Shown: positions 26,518-33,759, counted from the first letter of the stretch. The stretch is DNA of 33,759 nucleotides from OM182 bacterium MED-G24 (GCA_002457275.1 NTKD01000013.1:1-33759); one strand, 5' to 3'. Made by a program: numbers and translations. The notes: a model not told the origin generated them from the letters alone.

Positions 26518-27766
26518 ATGACCTTGAGCGAGAGAAATCCGTCGTTTGTTATAGCTGTGACAGCTTCTGTCCGCTTGCAGCCAAGGTGAAGGACGACCGG
26601 GTGGTCAAGGTCACAACACGCGACCATCCGTTCTTTAAGGACGTCATCTGGAGGATCCGTACCCGGCACGCGCCTTTTTCGCCCTGGGTAACAACACACT
26701 GATGTCCTTCGCCAACACCAAGCGCATTTATGAAGGCCTGATGAAGCAGGATCTTATAGTCGCCTACGAGCACATGATTACGCCGACCGAACAACTCGGC
26801 GACTACGTGTTACCGGGCGACTCCTGGTTGGAGCGCCCCAGCATGATGGTTGGTATCTCTGATCAGGCGATGCAGCCACCTGGTGAGTGCAGGAGCATCG
26901 TTCATTTCTGGCACGAGCTTGCGCGCCGCATGGGTCTCGAAAACGAGTTCCCCTGGCAGACCCCCGAAGAGTTGCTCGACTACCGCCTGGAGCCGGGTAA
27001 CACGACCTGGGCCGAAGTGGTCGCCAGCGGCTCGATGCCCAAGATGGAGAACCCCGAGAAGAAATACGAGAAGACGGGTTTCGCGACCTCAACCGGCAAG
27101 GTGGAGCTCTACTCGACGATCATCGACGACTTGAGCTTCGACCCGTTGCCGTGCTACCGCGAAGCATCACCCGAGAGCGAAGAGTATCCTCTCTGCATGT
27201 TCATCGTTCTGCCCGACGACGAGTACTATCGCACGGGACACCGGCACATCCCGGATCTCAGAAAACGTGCGCAGGATCCGGCGTTCTTCGTCAACAAGGC
27301 AGACCTCAGTGACCTTGGCCTCGAAGAAGGTTACTGGGCGCGTATTGAGACCTTGACTGGCCGTATGGTCGGCCGCGCCTTCATTCGCAGCGGCATGCCG
27401 AAGGGTTTGGTGCGTGTACCGCACGGCTGGTGGAAGCCGGAAGCACCCCAGGGCCTTTCACATATGTCCGGCATGTGGTCGTTCTCAGACGCGCAGACTA
27501 CGCCGGATGAGGAGCCCGATTTGATCGACCTCGAACAGGGCATACCGCACATGAAAGGTGTGCCGTGCAGGCTCACGAAGCTCACGACCGCCGAAGTCAA
27601 GAAACTGGAGTCGGTGTTTGGCGAGACGCTGCCCATGCCGAATGCCGTTGAGAAAAACGTCCCCAAACGTGAGAGCACCAAGGACTTCATGGCCGATATC
27701 GAGTTCGGTGAAGATGTCGAGCTCCAAGCGGTAGAGCTATCACTCTATGGGCGCAGCTCGGGCTGA
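26518..27766 (+). pseudogene. Molybdopterin oxidoreductase gene with large internal deletion
   Basis: The N-terminal piece (in frame from about 26532) reads EKSVVCYSCDSFCPLAAKV, the cysteine-rich Fe-S or zinc site that opens DMSO-reductase-family enzymes, and runs to DHPFFKDVI. The homologous sequence then jumps, in another frame, to DPYPARAFFALGNNTLMSFAN. It continues through LGDYVLPGDSWLERP and the C-terminal molybdopterin-dinucleotide-binding domain (GYWARIETLTGRMVGRAF, RVPHGWW) to a natural stop at 27766. The middle of the protein, with most of the cofactor-binding core, is missing (I estimate several hundred codons). The ATG at 26518 is out of frame with the cysteine motif by one base. 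The C-terminal 354-codon frame alone could not form an enzyme. Confidence 0.85.
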
Positions 27767-28019
27767 CGACTGGAAAGAGGGTTCAATTGCGCAGTGTGCT
27801 GCGCGCGCTATTCTTAGCCCGAACCAGCACAAGATGACGCCGTAGATAGACTCCTGATGGGATATGCTCGCCGTTACTGCGTGATTGAATTAAGCGTGAT
27901 GGTCGCCGTTTCGTTGTACGTGTACCCTGCTGTTTGCTCTAACAATAGTATCAGGGCGCTATTGGTGCCACGTTGCGGCTGATGGTGCCCACAGGGTGAA
28001 CTGCGGAAGGAGAAAATTG

Positions 28020-29054
28020 ATGTATCAGATCTACGGGGGGCCCGCGTCCCCTTATTCGATGAAAATCCGGGCGGTCTTTCGTTACTTGCGTCTACCGCAC
28101 ACCTGGCTGGTGCCGATGGACGGCTTCACCGGTGAAGGTGGCCTGGGTGAAGGTGCACCGGACTCGACTCTGGTGGCTGCGGGAAAAGGGGTCGTTCCCG
28201 TGGTGCGCTTCGCCGATGGCGCCTACCATGCAGACTCTACACCGATGATGGTTCACCTCAGTGAGGTTGTACCGGCACGCTCGCTGATCCATCCCCACGC
28301 GGGTATCGCGTTCCTGTCTCATTTCATTGAAGACATGGCTGATGAATTCCTGCCGCGGTACTTCTTTCTCTTTCGCTGGACGACGGATGCCGACTGGTGC
28401 GGTCGACGACAGATGATTGGCTGGAACGGGGCCCTGTCGGATTCCGAGCTCGAACCGCTGGCGCGTGCGTTTTCCGAGCGGCAACAGGCAATGCTGGGGC
28501 CCAATGTTGCATCGATACAGCTGGACCAGGTCCAGCAGGCGTACGAGGAGGTACTCACCGTTCTGGACAACCAACTACAGAGGTCGCTTTTTCTGTTCGG
28601 CTCTCGTCCGTCCCTTGCCGAGTTCGGGTTGCATGGCCAGATGACCCAGTACGCAGGCGACCCGTTGGTCGGAAGCGTGATGAAAGACAAAGCTGTACGA
28701 GTGTTTCAGTGGCAACAGTTCATGGATGATCTTTCCGGTATTGAGGGCGAGTGGGCGTCTCCTGAAGACTGCCTGACCGAAGAACTGAGTAACGTTATTG
28801 CCTGTCTTGCCAAGGGTTACTTGTCGAGCATCCCGCCGATGGATCAAGCCATCGACAAGAGTGACCTTGCCGGAGCACTGAACGGTCCACATTACACCTT
28901 AAGATGCCTGCTGGCGCTGAAAGCGGAGCTCGCGGGGCTCACCGAGGAAGACCGTGAGCTGATCCGGCCCATGCTTGCAGCCAGTGGTGCCTGGGACGCG
29001 CTGCAGTTTGCACCCGGCGAAGAAGCGTACGCCGTTCCGATCGAGATGGCTTGA
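28020..29054 (+). CDS. Glutathione S-transferase family protein
   Basis: The start at ATG 28020 is set by AAGGAG about 9 bp upstream and gives 344 residues. Residues 1-80 form a GST/thioredoxin-like N-domain (MYQIYGGPASPYSMKIRAV, then VVPVVRFADG and ADSTPMMVHL). A helical C-domain follows, with LFLFGSRPSLAEFGLHGQM, the N-capping region typical of GST folds. It is longer than classical GSTs (about 200-220), with extra C-terminal helices from about 250. SPYS at the N-domain active-site position suggests a Ser- or Cys-type member. Substrate and glutathione use are unknown. It is intact, unlike the gene before it. The 253-bp gap upstream holds a GCGCAG/CTGCGC hairpin (27789-27804) and no gene that I can recognise. 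Confidence 0.8.
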   Translation: MYQIYGGPASPYSMKIRAVFRYLRLPHTWLVPMDGFTGEGGLGEGAPDSTLVAAGKGVVPVVRFADGAYHADSTPMMVHLSEVVPARSLIHPHAGIAFLSHFIEDMADEFLPRYFFLFRWTTDADWCGRRQMIGWNGALSDSELEPLARAFSERQQAMLGPNVASIQLDQVQQAYEEVLTVLDNQLQRSLFLFGSRPSLAEFGLHGQMTQYAGDPLVGSVMKDKAVRVFQWQQFMDDLSGIEGEWASPEDCLTEELSNVIACLAKGYLSSIPPMDQAIDKSDLAGALNGPHYTLRCLLALKAELAGLTEEDRELIRPMLAASGAWDALQFAPGEEAYAVPIEMA

Positions 29055-29212
29055 CGGCATCTAGATCTTGAGGTCGACACCACGTCGTGAAAGAGCTTCC
29101 AGGCAATCACCCAGTAGTTCGTCGATGACGTCCTGAAAGTCGTTTGAAACAGATCAACAGGGTGTCGCTTTTGCCCCTGCTGGTTCGCGGCGATCCGCGT
29201 GTGGCATTGAAT

Positions 29213-29238
29213 TGGTGGAGGTGGCGGGAGTCGAACTG
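29213..29238 (-). other. tmRNA-like 3'-end fragment (candidate attachment site)
   Basis: On the minus strand the sequence reads CAGTTCGACTCCCGCC followed by ACCTCCACCA, matching the T-loop half, acceptor and CCA of ssrA (tmRNA). Beyond 29240 homology stops; there is no tag-peptide or 5' domain. ssrA 3' ends are a favourite target of integrases, and the element carries a copy of that end, so this is best read as an att-site copy. A tRNA 3' end is a less likely alternative. Confidence 0.6.
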
Positions 29239-29242
29239 GGAC

Positions 29243-29762
29243 TCTAGTGCACTGAAGTACTTGGATTATTAGAGAATTTTGACTCGTGTTGCCCCCAAAG
29301 TTGCCCCTTAACAGCGAACGGTTTGGCTTTCATCGGCGACTATTGGCTCAGAGGCACACCGGCGCCACTCTCTGCGAATGTAGCGTGTCTCGACTGCACC
29401 GTGGCGAAACAAGGGAAGCTGGTCGCGTACCGGTGGAATAACGAAGATCGTTTGACGGATTCGCATTTCGAACATGCAAGAGTGAAAGGATAATGTCCGG
29501 GCGAATAATCAAGATTTCTTCAAAATAGGCGTCGCTTGGGCCTGTGGCATTCGGTAGCAAATTTCAAGACACACGACGGGGGGCACAGGTGGAAAAGCAT
29601 GACGTGGAATCACCTTGGTACAAAAGGTGCGTGGAGGTGGGCTCAGAAAAGGTCGATGTGCTGGAGAAAGTAGCGTTATTTGCGCTGGAGACTAGGGAAT
29701 CCAGTCGGGATTATTTTGCGTCGCTGTGGTCTCTGCGGTTTGACGCCACAGAAGACGACAAG
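29243..29762. other. Interval with attachment-like remnants and no recognised gene
   Basis: Two GTTGCCCC boxes occur at 29288-29295 and 29300-29307; GTTGCCCCC recurs at 33642-33650. GTGGCAT occurs at 29544-29550. A frame from GTG 29544 to 29768 would encode 74 residues with no known domain and runs into the tRNA-Lys-like fragment. I see no convincing gene here. Confidence 0.45.
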
Positions 29763-29799
29763 CCGTAGGTCGCAGGTTCGACCCCTGCAGCACCCACTA
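29763..29799 (+). pseudogene. tRNA-Lys-like 3' fragment
   Basis: CGTAGGTCGCAGGTTCGACC begins a 37-nt piece. Its T stem GCAGG/CCTGC (29772-29776, 29784-29788) surrounds TTCGACC, then AGCACCC-A-CTA follows. This fits the 3' end of a tRNA whose acceptor begins GGGTGCT, as some tRNA-Lys genes do. No 5' half is upstream. ACGTTC/GAACGT (29799-29804, 29812-29817) forms a hairpin after it. It is either an att copy or a tRNA-Lys gene cut by integration upstream of tRNA-Asp. Confidence 0.6.
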
Positions 29800-29832
29800 C
29801 GTTCTTACCCCGAACGTTCAGAAGAGGCCATT

Positions 29833-29909
29833 GGAGCGGTAGTTCAGCTGGTTAGAATATCGGCCTGTCACGCCGGGGGTCTCGGGTTCGAATCCCGTCC
29901 GCTCCGCCA
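29833..29909 (+). tRNA. tRNA-Asp(GTC)
   Basis: Acceptor GGAGCGG/CCGCTCC, D arm GTTCAGCTGGTTAGAAT, anticodon stem CGGC/GCCG around CTGTCAC (anticodon GTC), T arm CGGG-TTCGAAT-CCCG, discriminator G and encoded CCA are all present on the plus strand. It appears intact. Confidence 0.96.
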
Positions 29910-29914
29910 TTTCT

Positions 29915-29940
29915 AAAGGGCTCTAGCCTTTCCGTTTTTT
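29915..29940 (+). terminator. Intrinsic terminator after tRNA-Asp
   Basis: AAAGG (29915-29919) pairs with CCTTT (29927-29931) around a 7-nt loop, and six T residues follow at 29935-29940. It lies 5 bp after the tRNA CCA. Confidence 0.6.
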
Positions 29941-29943
29941 CGC

Positions 29944-29971
29944 GTGGCATTCCCGTGGCATTTCGTGGCAT
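29944..29971 (+). repeat. Three GTGGCAT direct repeats downstream of tRNA-Asp
   Basis: GTGGCAT occurs at 29944-29950, 29955-29961 and 29965-29971, spaced 11 and 10 bp. Further copies are at 29201-29207 (12 bp... just before the tmRNA-like fragment) and 29544-29550. Helically phased short repeats beside a tRNA resemble integrase arm or excisionase binding sites; that reading is inference. Confidence 0.6.
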
Positions 29972-30095
29972 ATACAGTGGTTTCAGTGACTCGGACTGAC
30001 GGGCAATTCGTGGTCATATGTCCCCAGCATTCTTGCGGAAAGTAGAGGTGCTCAAAAGTAGAGTTTTCCAATATAGTGATTGAAGGAGAACCTGC

Positions 30096-30206
30096 ATGCA
30101 GAAGTCCCGATATTCCGAGAGCCAGATCCTGGCGATCTTGAAGGAGGCAGAAGCTGGTGTTCGCGTTGCGGAGCTTTGCCGGACGCACGGCATGAGCGAG
30201 GCCAGC
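30096..30206 (+). mobile_element. 5' fragment of an IS3-family transposase OrfA
   Basis: ATG 30096, preceded by GAAGGAGAA, opens MQKSRYSESQILAILKEAEA and continues GVRVAELCRTHGMSEAS. This is the helix-turn-helix start of OrfA proteins of the IS3 family (HTH_8/transposase_8). Homology ends at about codon 37, where the frame enters sequence belonging to the minus-strand TIR remnant. The rest of OrfA, all of OrfB and the right terminal repeat are absent. The left end should lie in 30000-30095 but I cannot fix it. Confidence 0.85.
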
Positions 30207-30361
30207 GCACCCCTAATCTTCCGTGCCAGATCGTCCCGCTATTCTGAACCGGCACCGATACCTTCGTCATACCAGATGTTGAAACCTTGTTCGCGTAGCC
30301 AGGTGATCTCTTTGAAGACGGCTGATTCGAGCGTCCGCTTCTCCGCTTCCCTCCTCGACAT
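30207..30361 (-). pseudogene. TIR-domain remnant
   Basis: On the minus strand from ATG 30361 the frame reads MSRREAEKRTLESAVFKEI and WLREQGFNIWYDEGIGAGSE. TAG at 30239-30241 follows, then RDDLARKIRGALA. Bacterial TIR (TIR_2) domains show the same order, with Trp between GSE and RDDL, so TAG probably replaced TGG. The rest is cut at the IS3 junction. TIR proteins hydrolyse NAD+ or assemble in immunity and effector systems; this piece of about 50 codons cannot be functional. Confidence 0.65.
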
Positions 30362-30416
30362 CGTCCGGTCACTCGACGGTGACGACCAGGCTGGCTGAGC
30401 TCGCCAGTCACGACGG

Positions 30417-32639
30417 CTATTGGCTCCGCATGATCTCCTCGATCAGCGTTCGTTGGTCGAGGTGCTCGCCTCCGAAGACGTCGATCGTGACGTCGATCAG
30501 GTCTCCGCTGAAGTCGTTCGGTACCTCGTAGAGGTCGTCGACCGGCGTTTGCGTGTCGCGTCCGACCGTCGTCGGTTCGTTCGCGAAGTACCGGTTCCGG
30601 AACGGCGACAGGGTTGCAGCGCCAGCGGGCTCGTCGTTCACGAAGAACCTCACGTAGGCGGCATCGGTGTCGGTGCGCACAACGTCGACCCGGACAACGA
30701 TCGGGCCGGTCGGGAGCACGCGGTCGGAGACGACTCGACCTCGTTCGCCGAAGTCGTTCGTCGTGTAGTGGAGCCGATTGTCGTGGACGAACAAGGCCCA
30801 TCCGCCGAACCGGCCGCCACTCGCCACGATGACGCCGCCCTGCGTGGTGTTGACGCGGTCGAAACGCACCGTCATCCGGTGCGACATGCCACGCACTTGG
30901 AGCCCGCCACGCGGGACGCACGGCAGGACCGCGCCGTCGTAGAGCACGACGCGCTCGGGCGCCGGGATGGGATCCAGGCCGCGGCTGAAGTCATCGAGGG
31001 GGAGTACCCCGTACCGTTCGGCCTCCCCCCACCACAGGTCGAGGAGCCGGCGAAGCCGTTCGGGCTCGGCGCCCGCTAGATCGTGCAGCTCGTTCGGGTC
31101 GGCACGCAGGTCGTAGAGCTCCCACGAGTCGTCGTCGTAATCGGCACCGAAAGTGTGGAACGTGACCGCCTTCCAGCCATCGTGCCAGATCGCCCGGTGG
31201 CCCAAAGCCTCGAAGTACTGGGTGTCCTTTGGCTCCGGCGCATCGGCGTCCGTAAACGTCACTGCGAACGACTCGCCGTGCATCGGCTCCTGGTCGAACC
31301 CGCCGACGACCTCAGGAGGATCGACGCCGAGCACGTCGAGCAGGGTCGGCACCACGTCGACCGCATGGCAGAACTGGGTTCTCGGGCGGGCATCCGGGGT
31401 CACGCCGGCCGGCCAGTGCACGATGAACGGCGCCCGCACGCCTCCCGAATGCGTGTTGCCCTTGTACCGCTTGTACGGCGTGTTGCCCGCCATCGCCCAC
31501 CCGAACGGATAGTGGTTCCAGGTGAGCGGCCCGCCGATGTCGTCGTAACGGGCCAAGTTCTCCGCCACCGACGGCTGCGGCCCGCCACGTCCGCGCTCAC
31601 GATCGAACGTGCCATGTGGCCCGCCCTCGCCGCTCGCGCCATTGTCCGACAACGCGAGCACGATCGTGTTGTCGAGCACGCCGATCGCGTCGAGCTGCGC
31701 GATCAGACGAGCTATCTGCACGTCGGTGTGGTCGAGGAAGCCAGCGAATACCTCTTGGAATCGCGCGGCCATCCGCTGTTCGTCGGCGTCGAGGTCCGCC
31801 CAGCGCTGCACGTTGGGATTCGGGGGAGGAAGCTGCTCGATCTCGTTGAGACCGCTCTCGCGCTGGCGGCGAAGCGTCAGGTCGCGTTCGACATCCCAAC
31901 CGTGATCGAATCGGCCCGCGTACTTCTCGATGAAATCGCGGGGAGCATGGTGCGGCGAGTGTGCGGCACCGAACGACACGTAGAGAAAGAACGGCATCTC
32001 CGGCGCCGACGACACGTGCTGACGAAGCCACAGATTCGCCGTATCGACCAGGCCCTCGGAGAGGTGATAGTCGTCTCCGGGTGGGTCGACGCGCTCGTTG
32101 CCGACGATGAGCTCCGGACTCCACTGGTTGGTCTCGCCGTCCATGAACCCGTAGAAGCGATCAAACCCACGCCGCAGCGGCCAATGGTCGTACGGGCCCG
32201 CCGGGCTGGTGAACTCACTGGCGGCGAGATGCCACTTGCCAACCGCCAGGTTGCTGTATCCGTGAGGCCGCAGGATCTCGGCCAGGTTGGCGGCATCGCG
32301 GGTCACGATGCCCCGAGTGTTCGGGTAGCCGTTGAACATGTTCGACACCCGGCCCATCCCAACCGCGTGATGGTTCCGCCCGGTCAGCAAGCACGCCCGA
32401 GTCGGCGAGCAGAACGGCGTCACATGGAAGTTCGAGTACCGAATCCCACCGGCGGCAAGCCCATCCAGTGCCGGCGTCTCGATCGCGCTGCCGTAGCACC
32501 CGAACTGCGAGTACCCGACGTCGTCGAGCAGCACAACCACAACATTCGGCCTCGCCGGTGGCGCCGCGTTCGCCCAAGAACTCGTCGACTCCGCCACCGT
32601 CCGGCCAATCGTCCCGGTAAACCCTTTGTCGTGTTCCAT
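30417..32639 (-). CDS. Arylsulfatase-type sulfatase, horizontally acquired
   Basis: The 740-residue product is a type I sulfatase. RPNVVVVLLDDVGYSQFG carries metal-binding Asp39 and Asp40; the formylglycine site is C77-S-P-T-R81; VGKWHL and SDNGASGEGG are further active-site stretches. The C-terminal part (about 560-740) contains ALFVHDNRLHYTTNDFG and looks like a beta-sandwich. No signal peptide is seen, so it would act in the cytoplasm. It hydrolyses sulfate esters after a partner enzyme converts Cys77; that enzyme is not in the window. GGAGGAG lies about 7 bp before the ATG. Third codon positions are strongly G/C, unlike all neighbours, which with flanking IS and att scars indicates transfer from a GC-rich donor. 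Confidence 0.92.
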   Translation of the reverse strand: MEHDKGFTGTIGRTVAESTSSWANAAPPARPNVVVVLLDDVGYSQFGCYGSAIETPALDGLAAGGIRYSNFHVTPFCSPTRACLLTGRNHHAVGMGRVSNMFNGYPNTRGIVTRDAANLAEILRPHGYSNLAVGKWHLAASEFTSPAGPYDHWPLRRGFDRFYGFMDGETNQWSPELIVGNERVDPPGDDYHLSEGLVDTANLWLRQHVSSAPEMPFFLYVSFGAAHSPHHAPRDFIEKYAGRFDHGWDVERDLTLRRQRESGLNEIEQLPPPNPNVQRWADLDADEQRMAARFQEVFAGFLDHTDVQIARLIAQLDAIGVLDNTIVLALSDNGASGEGGPHGTFDRERGRGGPQPSVAENLARYDDIGGPLTWNHYPFGWAMAGNTPYKRYKGNTHSGGVRAPFIVHWPAGVTPDARPRTQFCHAVDVVPTLLDVLGVDPPEVVGGFDQEPMHGESFAVTFTDADAPEPKDTQYFEALGHRAIWHDGWKAVTFHTFGADYDDDSWELYDLRADPNELHDLAGAEPERLRRLLDLWWGEAERYGVLPLDDFSRGLDPIPAPERVVLYDGAVLPCVPRGGLQVRGMSHRMTVRFDRVNTTQGGVIVASGGRFGGWALFVHDNRLHYTTNDFGERGRVVSDRVLPTGPIVVRVDVVRTDTDAAYVRFFVNDEPAGAATLSPFRNRYFANEPTTVGRDTQTPVDDLYEVPNDFSGDLIDVTIDVFGGEHLDQRTLIEEIMRSQ

Positions 32640-32982
32640 GTTCGCTCCTCCACTCCGCAGCCGCTCCGCAGAAGGTCAGGGGTCAGAGTAAGAACTCCAG
32701 GCCCGCAGTCGTTGCCATCGCCCGCTCAAGCAGACACCCAGAACACCGCTCATCTCGGCGGCTACCAACGGCACAAACCCGAGGAAACCGCGCATCAGGG
32801 GATAGTAAGAATTAACCACATTTTCCTGTCTGTCACCTAGTAGGTTTTCCCCAAGCTACTACTTTTAATGTGAATCTCAGGAAAGTATACATATGGGTTG
32901 AGTGATCGAAAACTTGGCGAATTAGCTCTCGAATCCAGACCCCGGCCGAACGCGACAGTCACCGGCGTGTCTCAAAACAGGA
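32640..32982. other. Intergenic stretch with repeated AGGGG boxes
   Basis: AGGGGTCAGAGTAAGAA (32678-32694) and the related AGGGGATAGTAAGAA (32797-32811) lie 119 bp apart; AGGGGTCAG recurs at 33143-33151. The composition falls from GC-rich to AT-rich at about 32800. I see no gene in it. Similar boxes occur, as I recall, beside REP-type (Y1) transposase genes, but none is present here. Confidence 0.5.
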
Positions 32983-33108
32983 ATGGCTCATGAGGGTATT
33001 TTCGTTGGAGAGATTGTTTTGAAGAATCCTGACGGACGAAAATACAAAGCAGTCTGGAAAGATGGCAGGATTCTGAAAGGTTCTTACATAGAGCCAAAAA
33101 TACCTTGA
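32983..33108 (+). CDS. Possible 41-residue protein, MORN-like
   Basis: ATG 32983 opens MAHEGIFVGEIVLKNPDGRK and continues YKAVWKDGRILKGSY to TGA 33106-33108. The PDGRxYKAVWKDGR pattern recalls a single MORN repeat. There is only a weak purine stretch (AGG, 32979-32981) before it and no homologue known to me, so it may be chance or the end of a lost gene. Confidence 0.3.
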   Translation: MAHEGIFVGEIVLKNPDGRKYKAVWKDGRILKGSYIEPKIP

Positions 33109-33200
33109 AAAAGATTCGTGCGAGGCAGAATGGGCCAAAGTAAGGGGTCAGGGCACCAACCGATAAACGGTTTGGTTTAGTGGCGTCTTATGGGGCACTT

Positions 33201-33668
33201 ATGAAAATTGATCTGCCGCCAGAGTTTCTCGTTCAGCGTGACTGCTCACTCACTGCACTCATTAACTTCACCGCGAAAGTTATCAAAGAGAAGGACGAAC
33301 CCTTCAGAAAAGTGCAGAAGCGAGTGCGCGCCAGAGTTAGAGACCATCAGCATAGAGGCGAGTTGCCGGCAAAGGAGGAGATAAGGCCCGAAAATTTTTT
33401 TTCTTGGGCTCTGGAGTTCAAGGGCTATCAGGCCTTGACTAAAGTAGAGGGCCTGCCTCATGGAGCACGAGTGGAGGTGGCGGGACTGGGCGCTGTCGTA
33501 GGCACGCCAATGGTAAGTGTGGTTACACCACCCGAAACTTACAGCGCCTTGCTCGAGGCCTACGTAGCAGCAACGTCTCTTAATCAGTCTCTGCTGAACG
33601 AGAATTCTCGATTAAAAACAGAAATCCAGTCGCTAACAATAGTTGCCCCCAAGTGTGTCGGGATCTAG
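33201..33668 (+). CDS. Hypothetical protein, unknown family
   Basis: From ATG 33201 (MKIDLPPEFLVQRDCSLTAL) the product has 155 residues; a GTG at 33180 would add seven. I do not recognise it. The N-terminal half (about 15-70) is rich in Lys, Arg and Glu and predicted helical, including KVQKRVRARVRDHQHRGELP. A middle part is hydrophobic and Gly-rich (VEVAGLGAVVGTPMVSVV). The C-terminal part (about 110-147) looks like a coiled coil (ALLEAYVAATSLNQSLLNEN). Codon use is more AT-rich than the core genes. It ends in GTTGCCCCCAAG, sharing GTTGCCCCC with the att-like region at 29288. The layout suggests an accessory gene of a mobile island. Confidence 0.55.
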   Translation: MKIDLPPEFLVQRDCSLTALINFTAKVIKEKDEPFRKVQKRVRARVRDHQHRGELPAKEEIRPENFFSWALEFKGYQALTKVEGLPHGARVEVAGLGAVVGTPMVSVVTPPETYSALLEAYVAATSLNQSLLNENSRLKTEIQSLTIVAPKCVGI

Positions 33669-33733
33669 TTGGATGCCCTTAGGCTTGCTTGGACAGTATT
33701 CTCAATAAAAACATCAGTTTATCTGAAACCTAA

Positions 33734-33759
33734 CCCTTCCCAGGATCGCTTGGGAAGGG
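33734..33759 (+). terminator. 9-bp hairpin at the window end
   Basis: CCCTTCCCA (33734-33742) and TGGGAAGGG (33751-33759) are exact complements around an 8-nt loop, about 65 bp after the hypothetical gene. The window ends at the stem, so a following T-run cannot be seen; it is a likely terminator. Confidence 0.5.

Noticed and set aside
29061-29140. Minus-strand end of a possible gene reading DFQDVIDELLGDCLEALS to TAG
   Set aside because: Only about 27 codons before an upstream TGA, no start and no family that I recognise; could be a gene remnant, but support is insufficient.
29544-29768. 74-codon frame between att-like sequences
   Set aside because: GTG start without a good ribosome site, no known domain, and it runs into the tRNA-Lys-like fragment.
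30052-30921. 289-codon minus-strand frame overlapping the sulfatase 3' end
   Set aside because: Arg/Pro-rich shadow in another frame of the sulfatase and TIR remnant; no start or motif.
31083-32840. 585-codon open frame on the plus strand opposite the sulfatase
   Set aside because: It mirrors a GC-rich gene with clear sulfatase motifs. Its product is Arg/Val/His rich with no domain, as expected of an antisense shadow of GC-rich codons.

Overview
The window looks like chromosome from an unclassified gammaproteobacterium. The order tRNA-Leu - rnr - rlmB - rpsF - rpsR - DUF2232 gene - rplI - dnaB - alr - radA is a classic gammaproteobacterial block, as I recall close to the Pseudomonas arrangement. 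nrdR-ribD-ribH-nusB-thiL-pgpA is the usual riboflavin/nusB/thiamine cluster of the same class. The species cannot be named from this sequence.

Layout. Positions 1-761 hold the 3' part of hisZ. A type IV pilin-like gene (minus strand) and tRNA-Leu(CAG) follow, where purA might have been expected. From 1749 to 11175 runs a housekeeping series on the plus strand: RNA decay and ribosome maturation (rnr, rlmB), ribosomal proteins S6, S18 and L9 with a structured leader, replicative helicase, alanine racemase and RadA. From 11282 to 14634 come a flavin/F420-type split-barrel protein, a PhyH-family dioxygenase and the translation factor EttA. From 14832 to 20409 lie nrdR, ribD, ribH, nusB, thiL, pgpA and a separate ribA; ribE and ribB are not in the cluster. 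From 20413 to 23151 a minus-strand group carries xseB, cytochrome c', cytochrome b561 and an M48-TPR lipoprotein, with a divergent Nudix hydrolase. hemH ends this ordinary part.

From about 19 kb onward the sequence shows erosion. A retropepsin-like protease gene (19057-19694) and a membrane GGDEF-like gene (24065-24909) are each broken by a frameshift and in-frame amber codons. From 25.9 kb the window is an accessory region. It holds a perfect 17-bp inverted repeat, a truncated P4-type integrase beside tRNA-Ser(CGA) with tandem 8-bp repeats between them, a molybdopterin oxidoreductase gene missing its middle, an intact GST-like gene, tRNA/tmRNA 3'-end fragments around an intact tRNA-Asp, repeated GTGGCAT boxes, a cut-off IS3-family orfA, a TIR-domain remnant, a visibly GC-richer sulfatase gene, and an AT-richer tail with an unknown 155-residue protein.

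I did not find a complete new defence or biosynthetic system. The most notable story is serial integration and decay at a tRNA/tmRNA-linked hotspot. This left an orphan sulfatase, a TIR scar and several pseudogenes next to conserved housekeeping genes. The coexistence of sulfatase, PhyH, TIR and mobile-element scars would fit a host-associated lifestyle, but that is only an inference.
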